Source: Pseudooctadecabacter sp. (lineage in GTDB: Bacteria > Pseudomonadota > Alphaproteobacteria > Rhodobacterales > Rhodobacteraceae). Taken from it: DNA of 17,026 bases. A program made the translations under genes and the position numbers. Below are positions 7,598-15,807 of the stretch, piece after piece. Numbering within the stretch: the stretch's first letter is position 1; the number at the start of each line of letters is the position of its first letter. The notes under the pieces were generated by a model that was not told the DNA's origin, did not search any database, and worked only from the letters and a program-made list of their open reading frames with translations. Location: assembly GCA_020628265.1 (NCBI GenBank), contig JAHDFG010000015.1, positions 1-17,026 on the forward strand. The letters run 5' to 3'.

Positions 7598-7610
7598 TGT
7601 CAGACTGACA
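7598..7610. promoter_or_regulatory. 13-bp dyad upstream of the STAS gene, possible operator
   Basis: TGTCAG-A-CTGACA is a perfect dyad ending 26 bp before the start codon of the SpoIIAA-like gene. A further TGTCAG half-site occurs exactly 25 bp upstream (7573-7578). The location just before the ribosome binding site and the extra half-site suggest a protein-binding site or mRNA hairpin; no regulator is identified. Confidence 0.35.
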
Positions 7611-7636
7611 CCGGACAATGAAGGAGGACGAAACCA

Positions 7637-8029
7637 ATGCTACATGTGACCCACCCTGCCCCGAACCGCGTTGACCTTGAGCTGGACGGCGTTCTTGACA
7701 GCGGCATGATGGCCGCCGCCTTGGACGATCTGGTGGAAAAGTCAGCGGGCGTGACCGACGGCGTGATGCTCTACAAGATCACGTCATTTGAGTGGCCCAC
7801 AGGCGGGGCCATCGCCGCCGAGATGATGCGCCTGCCCCAGCTGTTCGAGATGATCGGCCATTTCAAACGCTGTGCGGTTGTCACCGACACGGGCTGGATC
7901 GCCAAGGCCGCCGAAATCGAAGGCCGCATGATCCCGGGCCTTGAGATCAAGGCCTTCGGGTTTGACGAGATTGAGGCCGCCGAGGCTTGGCTTGATGCGG
8001 CGGATGTGGAGGAGAACGTCCCCGTCTAG
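7637..8029 (+). CDS. SpoIIAA-like / STAS domain protein
   Basis: A 130-residue cytoplasmic protein resembling the SpoIIAA-like STAS/SEC14 family. It has an N-terminal beta strand pair (NRVDLELDGVLDSGMMAAALDDLVEK), a central block with FEWPTGGAIAAEMMRLPQLFEMIGHFKRCAVVTDTGWIAKAAEIEG, and a C-terminal FGFDEIEAAEAWL helix; the VVTDTGWI and C-terminal FDEIEAAEAWL patterns are typical of this family. The start has a strong GGAGG about nine bases upstream. Members are small single-domain proteins with no agreed function; there is no evidence that this one works as an anti-sigma antagonist. It is transcribed against mraY, and its TAG stop shares the palindrome CTAG with the mraY stop. An acidic tail (DAADVEENVPV) ends the protein. 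Confidence 0.85.
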   Translation: MLHVTHPAPNRVDLELDGVLDSGMMAAALDDLVEKSAGVTDGVMLYKITSFEWPTGGAIAAEMMRLPQLFEMIGHFKRCAVVTDTGWIAKAAEIEGRMIPGLEIKAFGFDEIEAAEAWLDAADVEENVPV

Positions 8030-9108
8030 CGGACCTTCAGGGTCGCCAGACCGATCACCGCAAGGATCAGCGAGATGATCCAGAAGCGGATGACGATTTG
8101 CGGCTCGGCCCAGCCCTTTTTCTCGTAGTGGTGGTGGATGGGCGCCATGAGGAACACGCGTTTGCCGGTGCGTTTGAAGTAGAGCACCTGAATAATCACG
8201 GACATGGCTTCGACCACGAAGATGCCGCCGACGATGGCCAGAACGATCTCGTGTTTCGTCGCGACAGCGATTGCGCCGAGGGCTCCGCCAAGGGCCAGTG
8301 AACCGGTGTCGCCCATAAAGACGGCCGCGGGCGGCGCGTTGTACCACAAGAAGCCCAAGCCGCCGCCAATGAGGCCTGCAGCGAAGATCGTCAGTTCACC
8401 CGTGCCGGGCACGTAGTGCAGGCCCAGTTCTGTCGTGAAGTCCACGCGGCCCACGAAGTAGGCGATCACGCCGAAGGTACCCGCTGCGATCATCACCGGC
8501 ATGATGGCCAGACCGTCCAGCCCGTCGGTCATGTTCACGGCGTTGGCCGCGCCGACGATCACGATCATCGCGAAGGGGATAAAGAGGATGCTGAGGTTGA
8601 TCAGCGTGTCCTTGAAGACCGGCAGGGCCAATTGGTTCGTCAGTTCTGCGGGGTGGTACTGGGCGGCCCAATAGGCGGCCACGCCGGCGATCAGGAACCC
8701 GATGCCGAGGCGGATTTTGCCGCTAACGCCTGCGGTGTTTTGCTTGGAAACCTTGGCGTAGTCGTCGGCAAAGCCGATCAGCGCAAAGGACAATGTGACG
8801 AACAGCACCATCCAGACGAACGGGTTGTCGAGCCGCGCCCACAAGAGCGTGGATGTCAGCAACGCCCCCACGATCAGCAGCCCTCCCATGGTCGGGGTCC
8901 CGGCCTTGGACAGGTGGCTTTCGGGGCCGTCGTCGCGGATCGGCTGGCCTTTGCCTTGGCGGGCGCGCAGCACGCGGATCAGTGAGGGGCCAAAGACGAA
9001 GCCGAAGACAAGAGACGTCAGGAAGGCGCCGCCTGCGCGGAATGTGATGTAGCGAAACAGGTTGAAGAAGTCGCCGCCGTCACTCAGCGCGGTTAACCAA
9101 TACAACAT
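8026..9108 (-). CDS. mraY: Phospho-N-acetylmuramoyl-pentapeptide-transferase MraY
   Basis: Polytopic inner-membrane enzyme that transfers phospho-MurNAc-pentapeptide from UDP to undecaprenyl phosphate, making lipid I. The 360-residue protein, a standard length, carries all the catalytic loops: FADDY with the Asp pair (D115, D116), NMTDGLDG (192-199), FMGDTGS (264-270) and APIHHHYEKKGW (322-333). About ten hydrophobic segments separate them. The start at 9108 has AGAAGGGA about eight bases upstream. It follows murF by 27 bp and is the last gene of the mraZ-proximal block. Its stop overlaps that of the convergent STAS gene, leaving no room for a terminator between the two. Confidence 0.97.
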   Translation of the reverse strand: MLYWLTALSDGGDFFNLFRYITFRAGGAFLTSLVFGFVFGPSLIRVLRARQGKGQPIRDDGPESHLSKAGTPTMGGLLIVGALLTSTLLWARLDNPFVWMVLFVTLSFALIGFADDYAKVSKQNTAGVSGKIRLGIGFLIAGVAAYWAAQYHPAELTNQLALPVFKDTLINLSILFIPFAMIVIVGAANAVNMTDGLDGLAIMPVMIAAGTFGVIAYFVGRVDFTTELGLHYVPGTGELTIFAAGLIGGGLGFLWYNAPPAAVFMGDTGSLALGGALGAIAVATKHEIVLAIVGGIFVVEAMSVIIQVLYFKRTGKRVFLMAPIHHHYEKKGWAEPQIVIRFWIISLILAVIGLATLKVR

Positions 9109-9135
9109 CTACGCGTCCCTTCTGCCCTGTCAGGC

Positions 9136-10572
9136 TTATCTTGTGCTGTCCGAGTGGGCATCGGGATGCCCCAGTTTGCGGATGGCGTCAACGACGAGAC
9201 TGACCTTTGAGCCTTTGGAGCCTTTGACCAGCACCACATCGCCTGCATCCACGAGCCGAGTGGCCTGTGCGGCAAGGTCGCTGGCGCTTTCTTCCCAGAC
9301 GCCGCGTTTCTCTTCGGGCAAAGCGTCGTAAAGGCCACGCATGCGAGGGCCTGCGCAATGGACAAGGTGGACCTGTTCCAGAGAGGCGTCCGCCGCGATC
9401 GACGCATGCATTTGCGCCTCCTCCGGTCCCAGTTCCAGCATGTCACCCAAGATTGCCACGCGGCGGCCTTTGACGATGTGGCCGACGTTGTCGACCGGCG
9501 TGTGGGAGGCCAGCACCTCCAATGCGGCGGTCATCGACGTGGGGTTGGCGTTGAAGGCGTCATCGAGCAGCGCAATGCCTTCGTTGCGGGCGGGATCGGT
9601 CAGGACCTGCTCCAGCGTGCCGCGGCCCGCGGGCGGGTGCCACAGCCCAAGATCAAGAGCAGCCTGCACCGGATCGGCGCCGAGGGCGGCGGCGGCGGCC
9701 AGAATGCCCAGCCCGTTCATCGCAAAATGCCGCCCCGCCGTGCTGAGTTTGAACATCAGCGGACCGACGGGTGTGTCGGCCTGCACCATGGTCTGACCTT
9801 CGCGCAGGGCCACGTGTTGAAGCTTCCAGTCGCGGGCCATCTGGCCGAACAATACCTGCTGCGCCTCAAGACGTGAGGCGTGATTTTGCAGGATCGCACT
9901 GGTCTCAATATCAGCTTTTAGCACCGCAACCCCGCCAGAGGTCAGCCCGTCCATGATCGACGCCTTTTCACGGGCGATGCCGGTGATGTCGTCGAAGGCC
10001 TCAAGGTGGGCGGCGGCGACGGTGGTGATCATGGCCACATGGGGCCGCGCCATGCGCGACAGGGGCGCGATTTCGCCCGGATTGGACATGCCGATCTCGA
10101 TCACCGCGTATTCGGTGTCGGCAGGCATCCGCGCCAAGGTCAGGGGAACGCCCCAGTGGTTGTTATAGCTCGCTTCGGCCGCGTGGGTTTTGCCCTGACG
10201 GGACAGGACCGTGCGGGCCATTTCCTTGGCCGAGGTTTTGCCCACGGAGCCGGTGATGCCGAGGACCTTTGCCTTTGTGCGGGCACGGGCGGCGATGCCC
10301 AAGGCCTCAAGCGCCAAAAGGACGTCATCGACGATCAACAGCGGTGCGTCCTCGGCCACGCCGTCCGGCCTGTGCGTCACAAGTGCAGCTGCAGCCCCTT
10401 TCTCAAGCGCCATCTGCACAAAGTCATGCCCGTCGCGCGCGGCTTTGAGGGCGACAAACAGATCGCCTGCCTCAATCGTGCGGGTGTCGATGCTGACGCC
10501 GGTCGCCGTCCAGCGCGCGGTGCTTTGCCCGCCCGTGGCGCGGGCGGCGTCCTGAGATGTCCAGAGGGTCAA
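9136..10572 (-). CDS. murF: UDP-N-acetylmuramoyl-tripeptide--D-alanyl-D-alanine ligase MurF
   Basis: Cytoplasmic ligase that adds D-Ala-D-Ala to complete the UDP-MurNAc-pentapeptide. The 478-residue protein has the substrate-recognition segment SIDTRTIEAGDLFVALKAARDGHDF (27-51), the ATP P-loop GSVGKTSAK (108-116), NNHWGVPLTL (137-146) and EIGMSNPGEI (159-168), all MurF-typical. The start appears to be TTG (10570-10572) overlapping the murE stop as TTGA, with GGAG seven bases upstream; the resulting N-terminus (MTLWTSQDAARATGG) looks right for the family, and the next in-frame ATG lies far inside. The overlap implies translational coupling with murE. mraY follows after 27 bp. Confidence 0.96.
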   Translation of the reverse strand: MTLWTSQDAARATGGQSTARWTATGVSIDTRTIEAGDLFVALKAARDGHDFVQMALEKGAAAALVTHRPDGVAEDAPLLIVDDVLLALEALGIAARARTKAKVLGITGSVGKTSAKEMARTVLSRQGKTHAAEASYNNHWGVPLTLARMPADTEYAVIEIGMSNPGEIAPLSRMARPHVAMITTVAAAHLEAFDDITGIAREKASIMDGLTSGGVAVLKADIETSAILQNHASRLEAQQVLFGQMARDWKLQHVALREGQTMVQADTPVGPLMFKLSTAGRHFAMNGLGILAAAAALGADPVQAALDLGLWHPPAGRGTLEQVLTDPARNEGIALLDDAFNANPTSMTAALEVLASHTPVDNVGHIVKGRRVAILGDMLELGPEEAQMHASIAADASLEQVHLVHCAGPRMRGLYDALPEEKRGVWEESASDLAAQATRLVDAGDVVLVKGSKGSKVSLVVDAIRKLGHPDAHSDSTR

Positions 10573-12065
10573 AAGATGTCTCCATCAAGGGCGGCCACGG
10601 CCACGCTGGCCTGTTCCACGTCATCAAAGGGCAGCACATCGGTGCCGATGGTCTGGCCGGTCTCATGCCCCTTGCCTGCAATCAGCAGCGCGTCACCGGG
10701 ACCAAGGGCATCAACGCCGCGCAGGATGGCCTCGGCGCGGTCAGCGACCTCAGTCGCTTCGGGACAGCCCTGCATGACAGCAGCGCGAATGGTGGCGGGG
10801 TCTTCGGTGCGCGGGTTGTCGTCGGTCACGAAGACCACGTCGGCATGGTCTGCCGCCGCCTGCCCCATCAGGGGCCGCTTGCCCGCGTCACGGTCGCCCC
10901 CTGCCCCGACAATCGCAACCAGCTTGCCCATCACGTGCGGGCGCATGGCCTGCAGGGCCGTGGCCACCGCGTCGGGCGTATGGGCATAATCCACAAAGAC
11001 CGCCCCGCCGTTCTTGCGGGTGGCGGCATGTTCCATCCGCCCCCGAACCGTCGTGAGGTGCGGCAGCGTATCGAACACCTCTTCCGCGTCGGCACCGGCA
11101 GCGATGCAAAGACCGGCGGCCAGCAGCACGTTGTCCGCCTGAAACCCGCCGATGAGGTTTAGACGGGCGGAAAAGCGGCTGCGTTGCCAGTCAAACAGGA
11201 TGTCCTGCCCCGTGGCATCAAACCGCTGGGCATGAAGGTGCAGGCGGGCGTCGGGGTGACGGCCTACAGTAATGACCTCAATCCCGCGGTCCTCGCAGAT
11301 CTGAACAACCTCCGGCCCCTTGGGATCGTCGATGTTGATCACGGCGACGCCGTCTTCGGGCAAAAGCCGCGTGAAGAGGCCCATTTTGGCGTCGAAATAA
11401 GCCTCGAACGTTTTGTGATAGTCCAGATGGTCTTGGGTGAAGTTGCTAAAGCCTGCGGCGGATAGCACCACACCGTCGAGGCGACGCTGGTCGAGCCCGT
11501 GGCTGGAAGCCTCCATCGCCACATGGGTGACGCCCTGCCATTTTGCCTCGGCCAATGCGCGGTGCAGGGTGATGGGTTCGGGGGTGGTGTGTTTCAGCGG
11601 ATAGGTCCAGACGCCTTCGATGCCCGTTGTGCCAAGGTTCACGGCGGCCTGTTCCATCTCGACCCAGATTTGGCGGGCAAATGTGCTGACGGAGGTTTTG
11701 CCGTTGGTGCCGGTGACGGCCACCACGGTATCGGGGTGTGCGCCAAACCACAGAGAGGCAGTCTGCGCCAAGGCGCCGCGCGGGTCTTCTGCGATGATGA
11801 GGGCGGCGTCGGAGGCCTCAAGCTCGGCCTTGGCAATTTCGGCCCCTTCGGCATCTGTCAAAACAGCCGCAGCACCCATGCGCAGGGCATAGGTGATGAA
11901 TTCCGCGCCGTGGACCTGTGAACCGGGCAAGGCAAAGAAGAGCGTGCCGTCCTTCACTTGCCGGCTGTCAACGGCAAGGCCTGTTACCTGCGCGCTGCGC
12001 CCACCTTGGGCCGTCAGCCCAAGGGCGGCCAAAGACATAGATTTCTGGCCGGCTTCGCTGCTCAT
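10569..12065 (-). CDS. murE: UDP-MurNAc-L-Ala-D-Glu--meso-2,6-diaminopimelate ligase MurE
   Basis: Cytoplasmic ATP-dependent ligase adding the third stem-peptide residue. The 498-residue protein has the uridine-binding N-terminal domain with DSRQVKDGTLFFALPG (33-48), P-loop GTNGKTS (119-125), the block TTPEP (160-164), MEASSHGLDQ (184-193), NFTQDHLDYH (208-217) and DYAHTPDA (359-366). DNPR (416-419) is the motif that marks enzymes specific for meso-diaminopimelate rather than lysine, as expected in a Gram-negative species. The start at 12065 has GGGAG about eight bases upstream, part of which abuts the ftsI stop. It lies 12 bp after ftsI and overlaps murF by TTGA. Confidence 0.97.
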   Translation of the reverse strand: MSSEAGQKSMSLAALGLTAQGGRSAQVTGLAVDSRQVKDGTLFFALPGSQVHGAEFITYALRMGAAAVLTDAEGAEIAKAELEASDAALIIAEDPRGALAQTASLWFGAHPDTVVAVTGTNGKTSVSTFARQIWVEMEQAAVNLGTTGIEGVWTYPLKHTTPEPITLHRALAEAKWQGVTHVAMEASSHGLDQRRLDGVVLSAAGFSNFTQDHLDYHKTFEAYFDAKMGLFTRLLPEDGVAVINIDDPKGPEVVQICEDRGIEVITVGRHPDARLHLHAQRFDATGQDILFDWQRSRFSARLNLIGGFQADNVLLAAGLCIAAGADAEEVFDTLPHLTTVRGRMEHAATRKNGGAVFVDYAHTPDAVATALQAMRPHVMGKLVAIVGAGGDRDAGKRPLMGQAAADHADVVFVTDDNPRTEDPATIRAAVMQGCPEATEVADRAEAILRGVDALGPGDALLIAGKGHETGQTIGTDVLPFDDVEQASVAVAALDGDIF

Positions 12066-12077
12066 GTGCCTGACTCC

Positions 12078-13871
12078 CTAGTTTGAAGTCAGTGTTACAC
12101 CCGTTGGCGTGAGGGTTTCAACGTCTGGCCGCATGCCCAACAGGGGTGCGACGCGGCGGACCATTTCAGCGGCGACAGGAACGGCTGTCCAACCGGCGGT
12201 GCGGCGCTGTTCGCCCAAGGCCTCGACCGTGGGTTCATCCAGCGTGACGATCAGCACGTAGCGCGGGTCGTCGGCGGGAAAGACGGACGCGAAGGTCGCG
12301 ATGGTGCGGTCTTCGTAGTAGCCGCCCGTGGGGCGCGGTTTATCGGCGGTGCCGGTTTTGCCGCCCACGGCGTAGCCTTCGACGTCGCCAAAGGAGGCCG
12401 TGCCCTCGGTCACAACGGCGCGGAGCATATCGCGGGAGGTGGCGCTGACCTGTTCGCTGACGATGCGTGGGCCGTTCTGGGGGCCGTCTTGACGCAGCAA
12501 GGTCGGCAGAACCCGCGTGCCACCGTTGAGCAGGCTGGAATAGGCCGCCGCGAGGTGTACGGGCGACGAGGACAAGCCGTGGCCGTAAGAGATCGTCATG
12601 GTCGAGATTTCAGACCAGTTGGGCGGCAACAGCGGATCGCCTGTTGGGGCCTCGACCATTTCGACCTCTGTGCTTTCCAGAAGGCCCAGTTGATCAAGGA
12701 AGCTGCGCTGGCGTTCGCCGCCGATCATCATGGCGATGCGGGCGGTGCCGATGTTGGAGGATTTCACGATCACATCCGTGGCGGACAACGTGTTGCCATA
12801 GTTGGAGAAATCGCGGATGCGAAAGCGGCCCCACTGCAGCGGGCCGGAGGTGTCGATCATCGTATTGGCGTTGATCAGCCCCAGTTCCATCGCCTGTGCG
12901 ACGGTGAAGATTTTGAACACACTGCCCAGTTCATAGACGCCCTGCACCGCGCGATTAAAGAGCGGGCTGTCGGATTGGTCGGTTGCGTTGTCTTCGGCGG
13001 TCAGCACGCGGGGGCGGTCGTTGGGGTCAAAGTCCGGCAGGCTGACCATGCTGATGATCTCGCCCGTGTGGACATCCATCAAAACGGACGAGGCGCCCTT
13101 GGCATTCATCAGCATCATGCCGCCCTGCAAGACACGCTCGGACGCGGCCTGCACGGTGAGGTCGAGGCTGAGTTCCAGCGGTGCACCTTCGTTGGCGGGG
13201 TCGCGCAGGAAGTCGTCGAAGTAACGTTCAACGCCAGCGACGCCGATCACCTCAGCGGAATTCACGCCCTCGCGGCCATAGGTGGCGCCGCCCAGAATAT
13301 GGGCTGCGACGGAGCCGTTGGGATAGAGACGCATCTCACGCGGTCCAAAGAGCAGGCCCGGGTCGCCGATGTCGTGGACGGCTTGCATTTGTTCGGGGCT
13401 GATTTCGCGGCGGATCCACAGGAAACGGCGGGAGCCGGTGAAATCGGCGTAGAGTTCTTCTTCTTCCAGCTCGGGGAAGATCGCCGCCAGATCGCGGGCC
13501 GCTTTGGCCGGATCGATCATGTCGGGGATTTGCGCATAAAGGCTGTGGGTGTCGAGGTTCGTGGCCAGCACGCGCCCGTTTCTGTCAACAATATCAGCCC
13601 GTTGCCCGATGATGGGCGAGCCGGAGGCCTGCGCAGTTGGCTCTTCCGGCACGGAGCCTGCGAGCATGCCCATGCGGGCACCGATCACCAGAAAGGCACA
13701 GAAGAAGGCGACGCCCATGACCAGCAGACGGCCTTCGGCCCGCAGGCGCGCGCGGTCGCGGTCTTCTTCATGACGCAGGCGGATATTCTCGGCCTCGATT
13801 GCGTCGGGGTTCTGGCCCTGTTCACGGGCCTTCAGGATGCGGGCAAGCGGGCGCAGGGGCGTGCGGATCAT
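12078..13871 (-). CDS. ftsI: Septal peptidoglycan transpeptidase FtsI (PBP3)
   Basis: Class B penicillin-binding protein that cross-links septal peptidoglycan, partner of FtsW. The 597-residue protein has a long charged cytoplasmic N-terminus (1-48), one transmembrane helix (about 49-70), the PBP dimerisation domain beginning around RADIVDRNGRVLATNL (91-106) and a transpeptidase domain with the three active-site motifs: SVFK (317-320, nucleophile Ser317), SSN (371-373) and KTG (505-507). The first motif reads SVFK where STFK is the common form; Ser and Lys are kept, so activity is expected. The start overlaps the ftsL stop as ATGA and has a strong GGAGGTGA upstream. murE follows after 12 bp. 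The charged N-terminal extension, rich in Arg and Glu, is longer than in many proteobacterial FtsI. Confidence 0.96.
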   Translation of the reverse strand: MIRTPLRPLARILKAREQGQNPDAIEAENIRLRHEEDRDRARLRAEGRLLVMGVAFFCAFLVIGARMGMLAGSVPEEPTAQASGSPIIGQRADIVDRNGRVLATNLDTHSLYAQIPDMIDPAKAARDLAAIFPELEEEELYADFTGSRRFLWIRREISPEQMQAVHDIGDPGLLFGPREMRLYPNGSVAAHILGGATYGREGVNSAEVIGVAGVERYFDDFLRDPANEGAPLELSLDLTVQAASERVLQGGMMLMNAKGASSVLMDVHTGEIISMVSLPDFDPNDRPRVLTAEDNATDQSDSPLFNRAVQGVYELGSVFKIFTVAQAMELGLINANTMIDTSGPLQWGRFRIRDFSNYGNTLSATDVIVKSSNIGTARIAMMIGGERQRSFLDQLGLLESTEVEMVEAPTGDPLLPPNWSEISTMTISYGHGLSSSPVHLAAAYSSLLNGGTRVLPTLLRQDGPQNGPRIVSEQVSATSRDMLRAVVTEGTASFGDVEGYAVGGKTGTADKPRPTGGYYEDRTIATFASVFPADDPRYVLIVTLDEPTVEALGEQRRTAGWTAVPVAAEMVRRVAPLLGMRPDVETLTPTGVTLTSN

Positions 13872-14221
13872 TGGCTCACCTCCGGTGCATTGGCGCTGCT
13901 GACTTCGATGGAATTCTCGATGTCGAAGACGATGCCCGAGGGGTAAGCGATTTGTTCGATCCGGCCAAAGCCGTCAGGCATCAGGGGCAGAAGGCCAAGG
14001 CGGTCAAAGTTCAATTCGGCCAGATCGCGGAGACGGTCGGGACGGTTGAGGTAGGCCCATTCGGCCTCAAGCACATTGAGCCGCTGATGGGCGGCACCAA
14101 TCTGGCGGTGCAGGTCGCGGACCTCACGCAACGAGGCCTGTGTCTCATAGTTTTCGTGATAGGCCCAATAGGCCAGCCCCATCACAACCAAACCGGAAAA
14201 GATATAAAGAAGTGAACGCAT
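13868..14221 (-). CDS. ftsL: Cell division protein FtsL
   Basis: A 117-residue bitopic membrane protein. It has a very short cytoplasmic N-terminus (MRS), one transmembrane helix (about 4-21), then a predicted coiled coil (about 28-60, LREVRDLHRQIGAAHQRLNVLEAEWAYL) and the FtsL-like segment NRPDRLRDLAELNFDRLGLLPL. In the divisome FtsL joins FtsB and FtsQ and activates FtsWI. FtsL is poorly conserved; the call rests on topology, the RPDRLRDLA segment and position between rsmH and ftsI. The start overlaps the rsmH stop as TAATG with AAGGA about nine bases upstream, and the stop overlaps ftsI by ATGA. Confidence 0.9.
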   Translation of the reverse strand: MRSLLYIFSGLVVMGLAYWAYHENYETQASLREVRDLHRQIGAAHQRLNVLEAEWAYLNRPDRLRDLAELNFDRLGLLPLMPDGFGRIEQIAYPSGIVFDIENSIEVSSANAPEVSQ

Positions 14222-15210
14222 TACCGCCCGTCCTTAAATGTGCCTTTTAACCGAGGCATGCCCAATTTCGAATAATCCACGGGGCCCGCCGGAGCCTCCG
14301 TGCGCCGTGCCACCCGCAGCTTGGCAGACCGTGCGCGCGGGTTCGCCGCGAGCTCTGCCTCATCAGGCCCGATGGCCTTCTTCGTCAGGATGTCGAACGC
14401 CGGTGTGTCAGCCTGTGTGACCGGCGCGTAGCGGTTCGCGTTGCCCGTGCCCCCGCCCCGCTGTTGCAGGAAGCGTTTGACCATGCGGTCCTCGACCGAA
14501 TGGAAGGTGACCACGGCGAGGTATCCGCCCGGTTTGAGCGCGCGTTCGGCGGCCTCAAGGCCTTCGGCCAGCTGGCCGTATTCGTCATTCACGGCGATGC
14601 GGATGGCCTGAAAACTGCGGGTCGCGGGATGCGACTGGCCCGGCTTCGGGCGCGGCAGGCAACTTTCGATGATCCGCGCCAAGCCAAGGGTCGTTGTTAT
14701 CTCTGCGGTCTCGCGCTCGGCAACAATTTTACGCGCGATGCGTCTTGAGGCGCGCTCTTCGCCGTACGTAAAGAGAATGTCAGCAAGATCGGTTTCGCTT
14801 GCTTGATTGATAATGTCAGCCGCACTTTGCCCCTCCTGCCCCATTCGCATGTCTAAGGGACCATCCCGCATGAAGGAAAAGCCCCGTTCCGCCTGATCAA
14901 GCTGCATGGACGACACGCCCAGATCGAGGACCACGCCGTCCAGATCGGATGCATATTGATCAAGGTTGGAAAATGTACCTTCCACAAGGTCAATCGCTGG
15001 GTTTTCAGTGGCCCATTGTGCCATTTTGAAAACGTCAGGGTCGCGATCAACCCCTGTGACATGGGCCGCGCCCGCGTCCAACAACTGTTTGGTGTAGCCG
15101 CCCGCCCCAAAGGTGCCATCAAGCCACCGGCCCTGAACAGGGGAACAGGCCGCGATGAGCGGCCCGATCAAAACGGGAATGTGAGGGGCGTTCGCGGCAG
15201 CAGTCCCCAT
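14221..15210 (-). CDS. rsmH: 16S rRNA (cytosine(1402)-N(4))-methyltransferase RsmH
   Basis: SAM-dependent methyltransferase that modifies C1402 in the decoding centre of 16S rRNA; also known as MraW. The 329-residue protein begins with HIPVL (10-14), then the SAM-binding motif DGTFGAGGYT (31-40), DLGVSSMQLD (96-105), RGFSF (109-113), GPLDMRM (117-123), HPATRSFQAIRIAVNDE (194-210) and VVTFHSVEDRMVK further on, all characteristic of RsmH. The start at 15210 comes three bases after the mraZ stop with CGGAG about ten bases upstream. The stop overlaps ftsL by TAATG. Second gene of the dcw operon, as in most bacteria. Confidence 0.97.
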   Translation of the reverse strand: MGTAAANAPHIPVLIGPLIAACSPVQGRWLDGTFGAGGYTKQLLDAGAAHVTGVDRDPDVFKMAQWATENPAIDLVEGTFSNLDQYASDLDGVVLDLGVSSMQLDQAERGFSFMRDGPLDMRMGQEGQSAADIINQASETDLADILFTYGEERASRRIARKIVAERETAEITTTLGLARIIESCLPRPKPGQSHPATRSFQAIRIAVNDEYGQLAEGLEAAERALKPGGYLAVVTFHSVEDRMVKRFLQQRGGGTGNANRYAPVTQADTPAFDILTKKAIGPDEAELAANPRARSAKLRVARRTEAPAGPVDYSKLGMPRLKGTFKDGR

Positions 15211-15213
15211 GAT

Positions 15214-15717
15214 CTACACTCCGCCCGGGGGATCGATCAGGGACAGCGGATCAAAGTCGCCGTCGAATTCTTCCATCATCGCCGCGGCTTCGGCCTCTTC
15301 AACCTCTGCGTAGGTTTCGGCGTTCCAAATCTCGAAATAGTCGCCCATGGCGGCCATTGTGGCCTCACCGGTCAGACCGATTTGTTGACGCAAGCGCTGG
15401 GGCAGCACGATGCGCCCATCTTTGTCGACTTCGGTGTCCCAGGATTTCCCAAGGATCATGCGGGAGGCGCGTTTGCGTGCCTCGGAACCGCGCGGGAGGG
15501 CTTTGATGCCCTCTTCGATCTCTTCCATCGCCTCGATTGTATAGGCGTGAAGGCAATTTTTCAGGTGGGGGCCGTGCAAGACGACCATGCGTGGGAGCGG
15601 ATTTTCAGGGCAACGGGGATCACCATCAGCGAGCACAGCACGAAAATCGGCCGGGATCGACATGCGTCCCTTGCCGTCAACCTTCTGGTTGAATTCGCCT
15701 CTGAAACTCAGACCCAC
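15214..15717 (-). CDS. mraZ: Transcriptional regulator MraZ
   Basis: First gene of the dcw cluster. MraZ is an AbrB-fold DNA-binding protein that forms rings and regulates its own operon through short TGGG-type direct repeats. The 167-residue product has two swapped-hairpin half-repeats, VDGKGRMSIPADFR (13-26) and VDKDGRIVLPQRLR (97-110), as expected, plus an acidic Glu/Ala-rich C-terminus. The start is called at GTG 15717 because it places FRGEF at the family's usual N-terminal position and has AGGAG about ten bases upstream. The frame remains open to a GTG at 15753, but that would place the ribosome binding site inside the gene. rsmH follows after three bases. Confidence 0.93.
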   Translation of the reverse strand: MGLSFRGEFNQKVDGKGRMSIPADFRAVLADGDPRCPENPLPRMVVLHGPHLKNCLHAYTIEAMEEIEEGIKALPRGSEARKRASRMILGKSWDTEVDKDGRIVLPQRLRQQIGLTGEATMAAMGDYFEIWNAETYAEVEEAEAAAMMEEFDGDFDPLSLIDPPGGV

Positions 15718-15762
15718 TGTCCCGCGGCTCCTATTCCTTACCCTCCCCCACACGGTGCTTTG

Positions 15763-15807
15763 AAAAGGAAACGGCGGATTGATCTGCTGCCACTGATCAA
15801 TCCGCCG
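15763..15807 (-). terminator. Intrinsic terminator/attenuator in mraZ leader
   Basis: CGGCGGATTGATC (15772-15784) and GATCAATCCGCCG (15795-15807) form a perfect 13-bp stem around a ten-base loop. Read on the minus strand it is followed by TTTCCTTTT (15763-15771). It lies only 45 bp before the mraZ start, so readthrough here must decide how much of the dcw operon is expressed. Confidence 0.85.

Noticed and set aside
12489..13946. 485-codon plus-strand open frame opposite ftsI
   Set aside because: Entirely antisense to FtsI, which has all three penicillin-binding motifs; the frame has no start signal and no recognisable family.
15718..15753. Longer MraZ starting at GTG 15753
   Set aside because: It would add 12 atypical residues before FRGEF and place the AGGAG ribosome binding site inside the gene.
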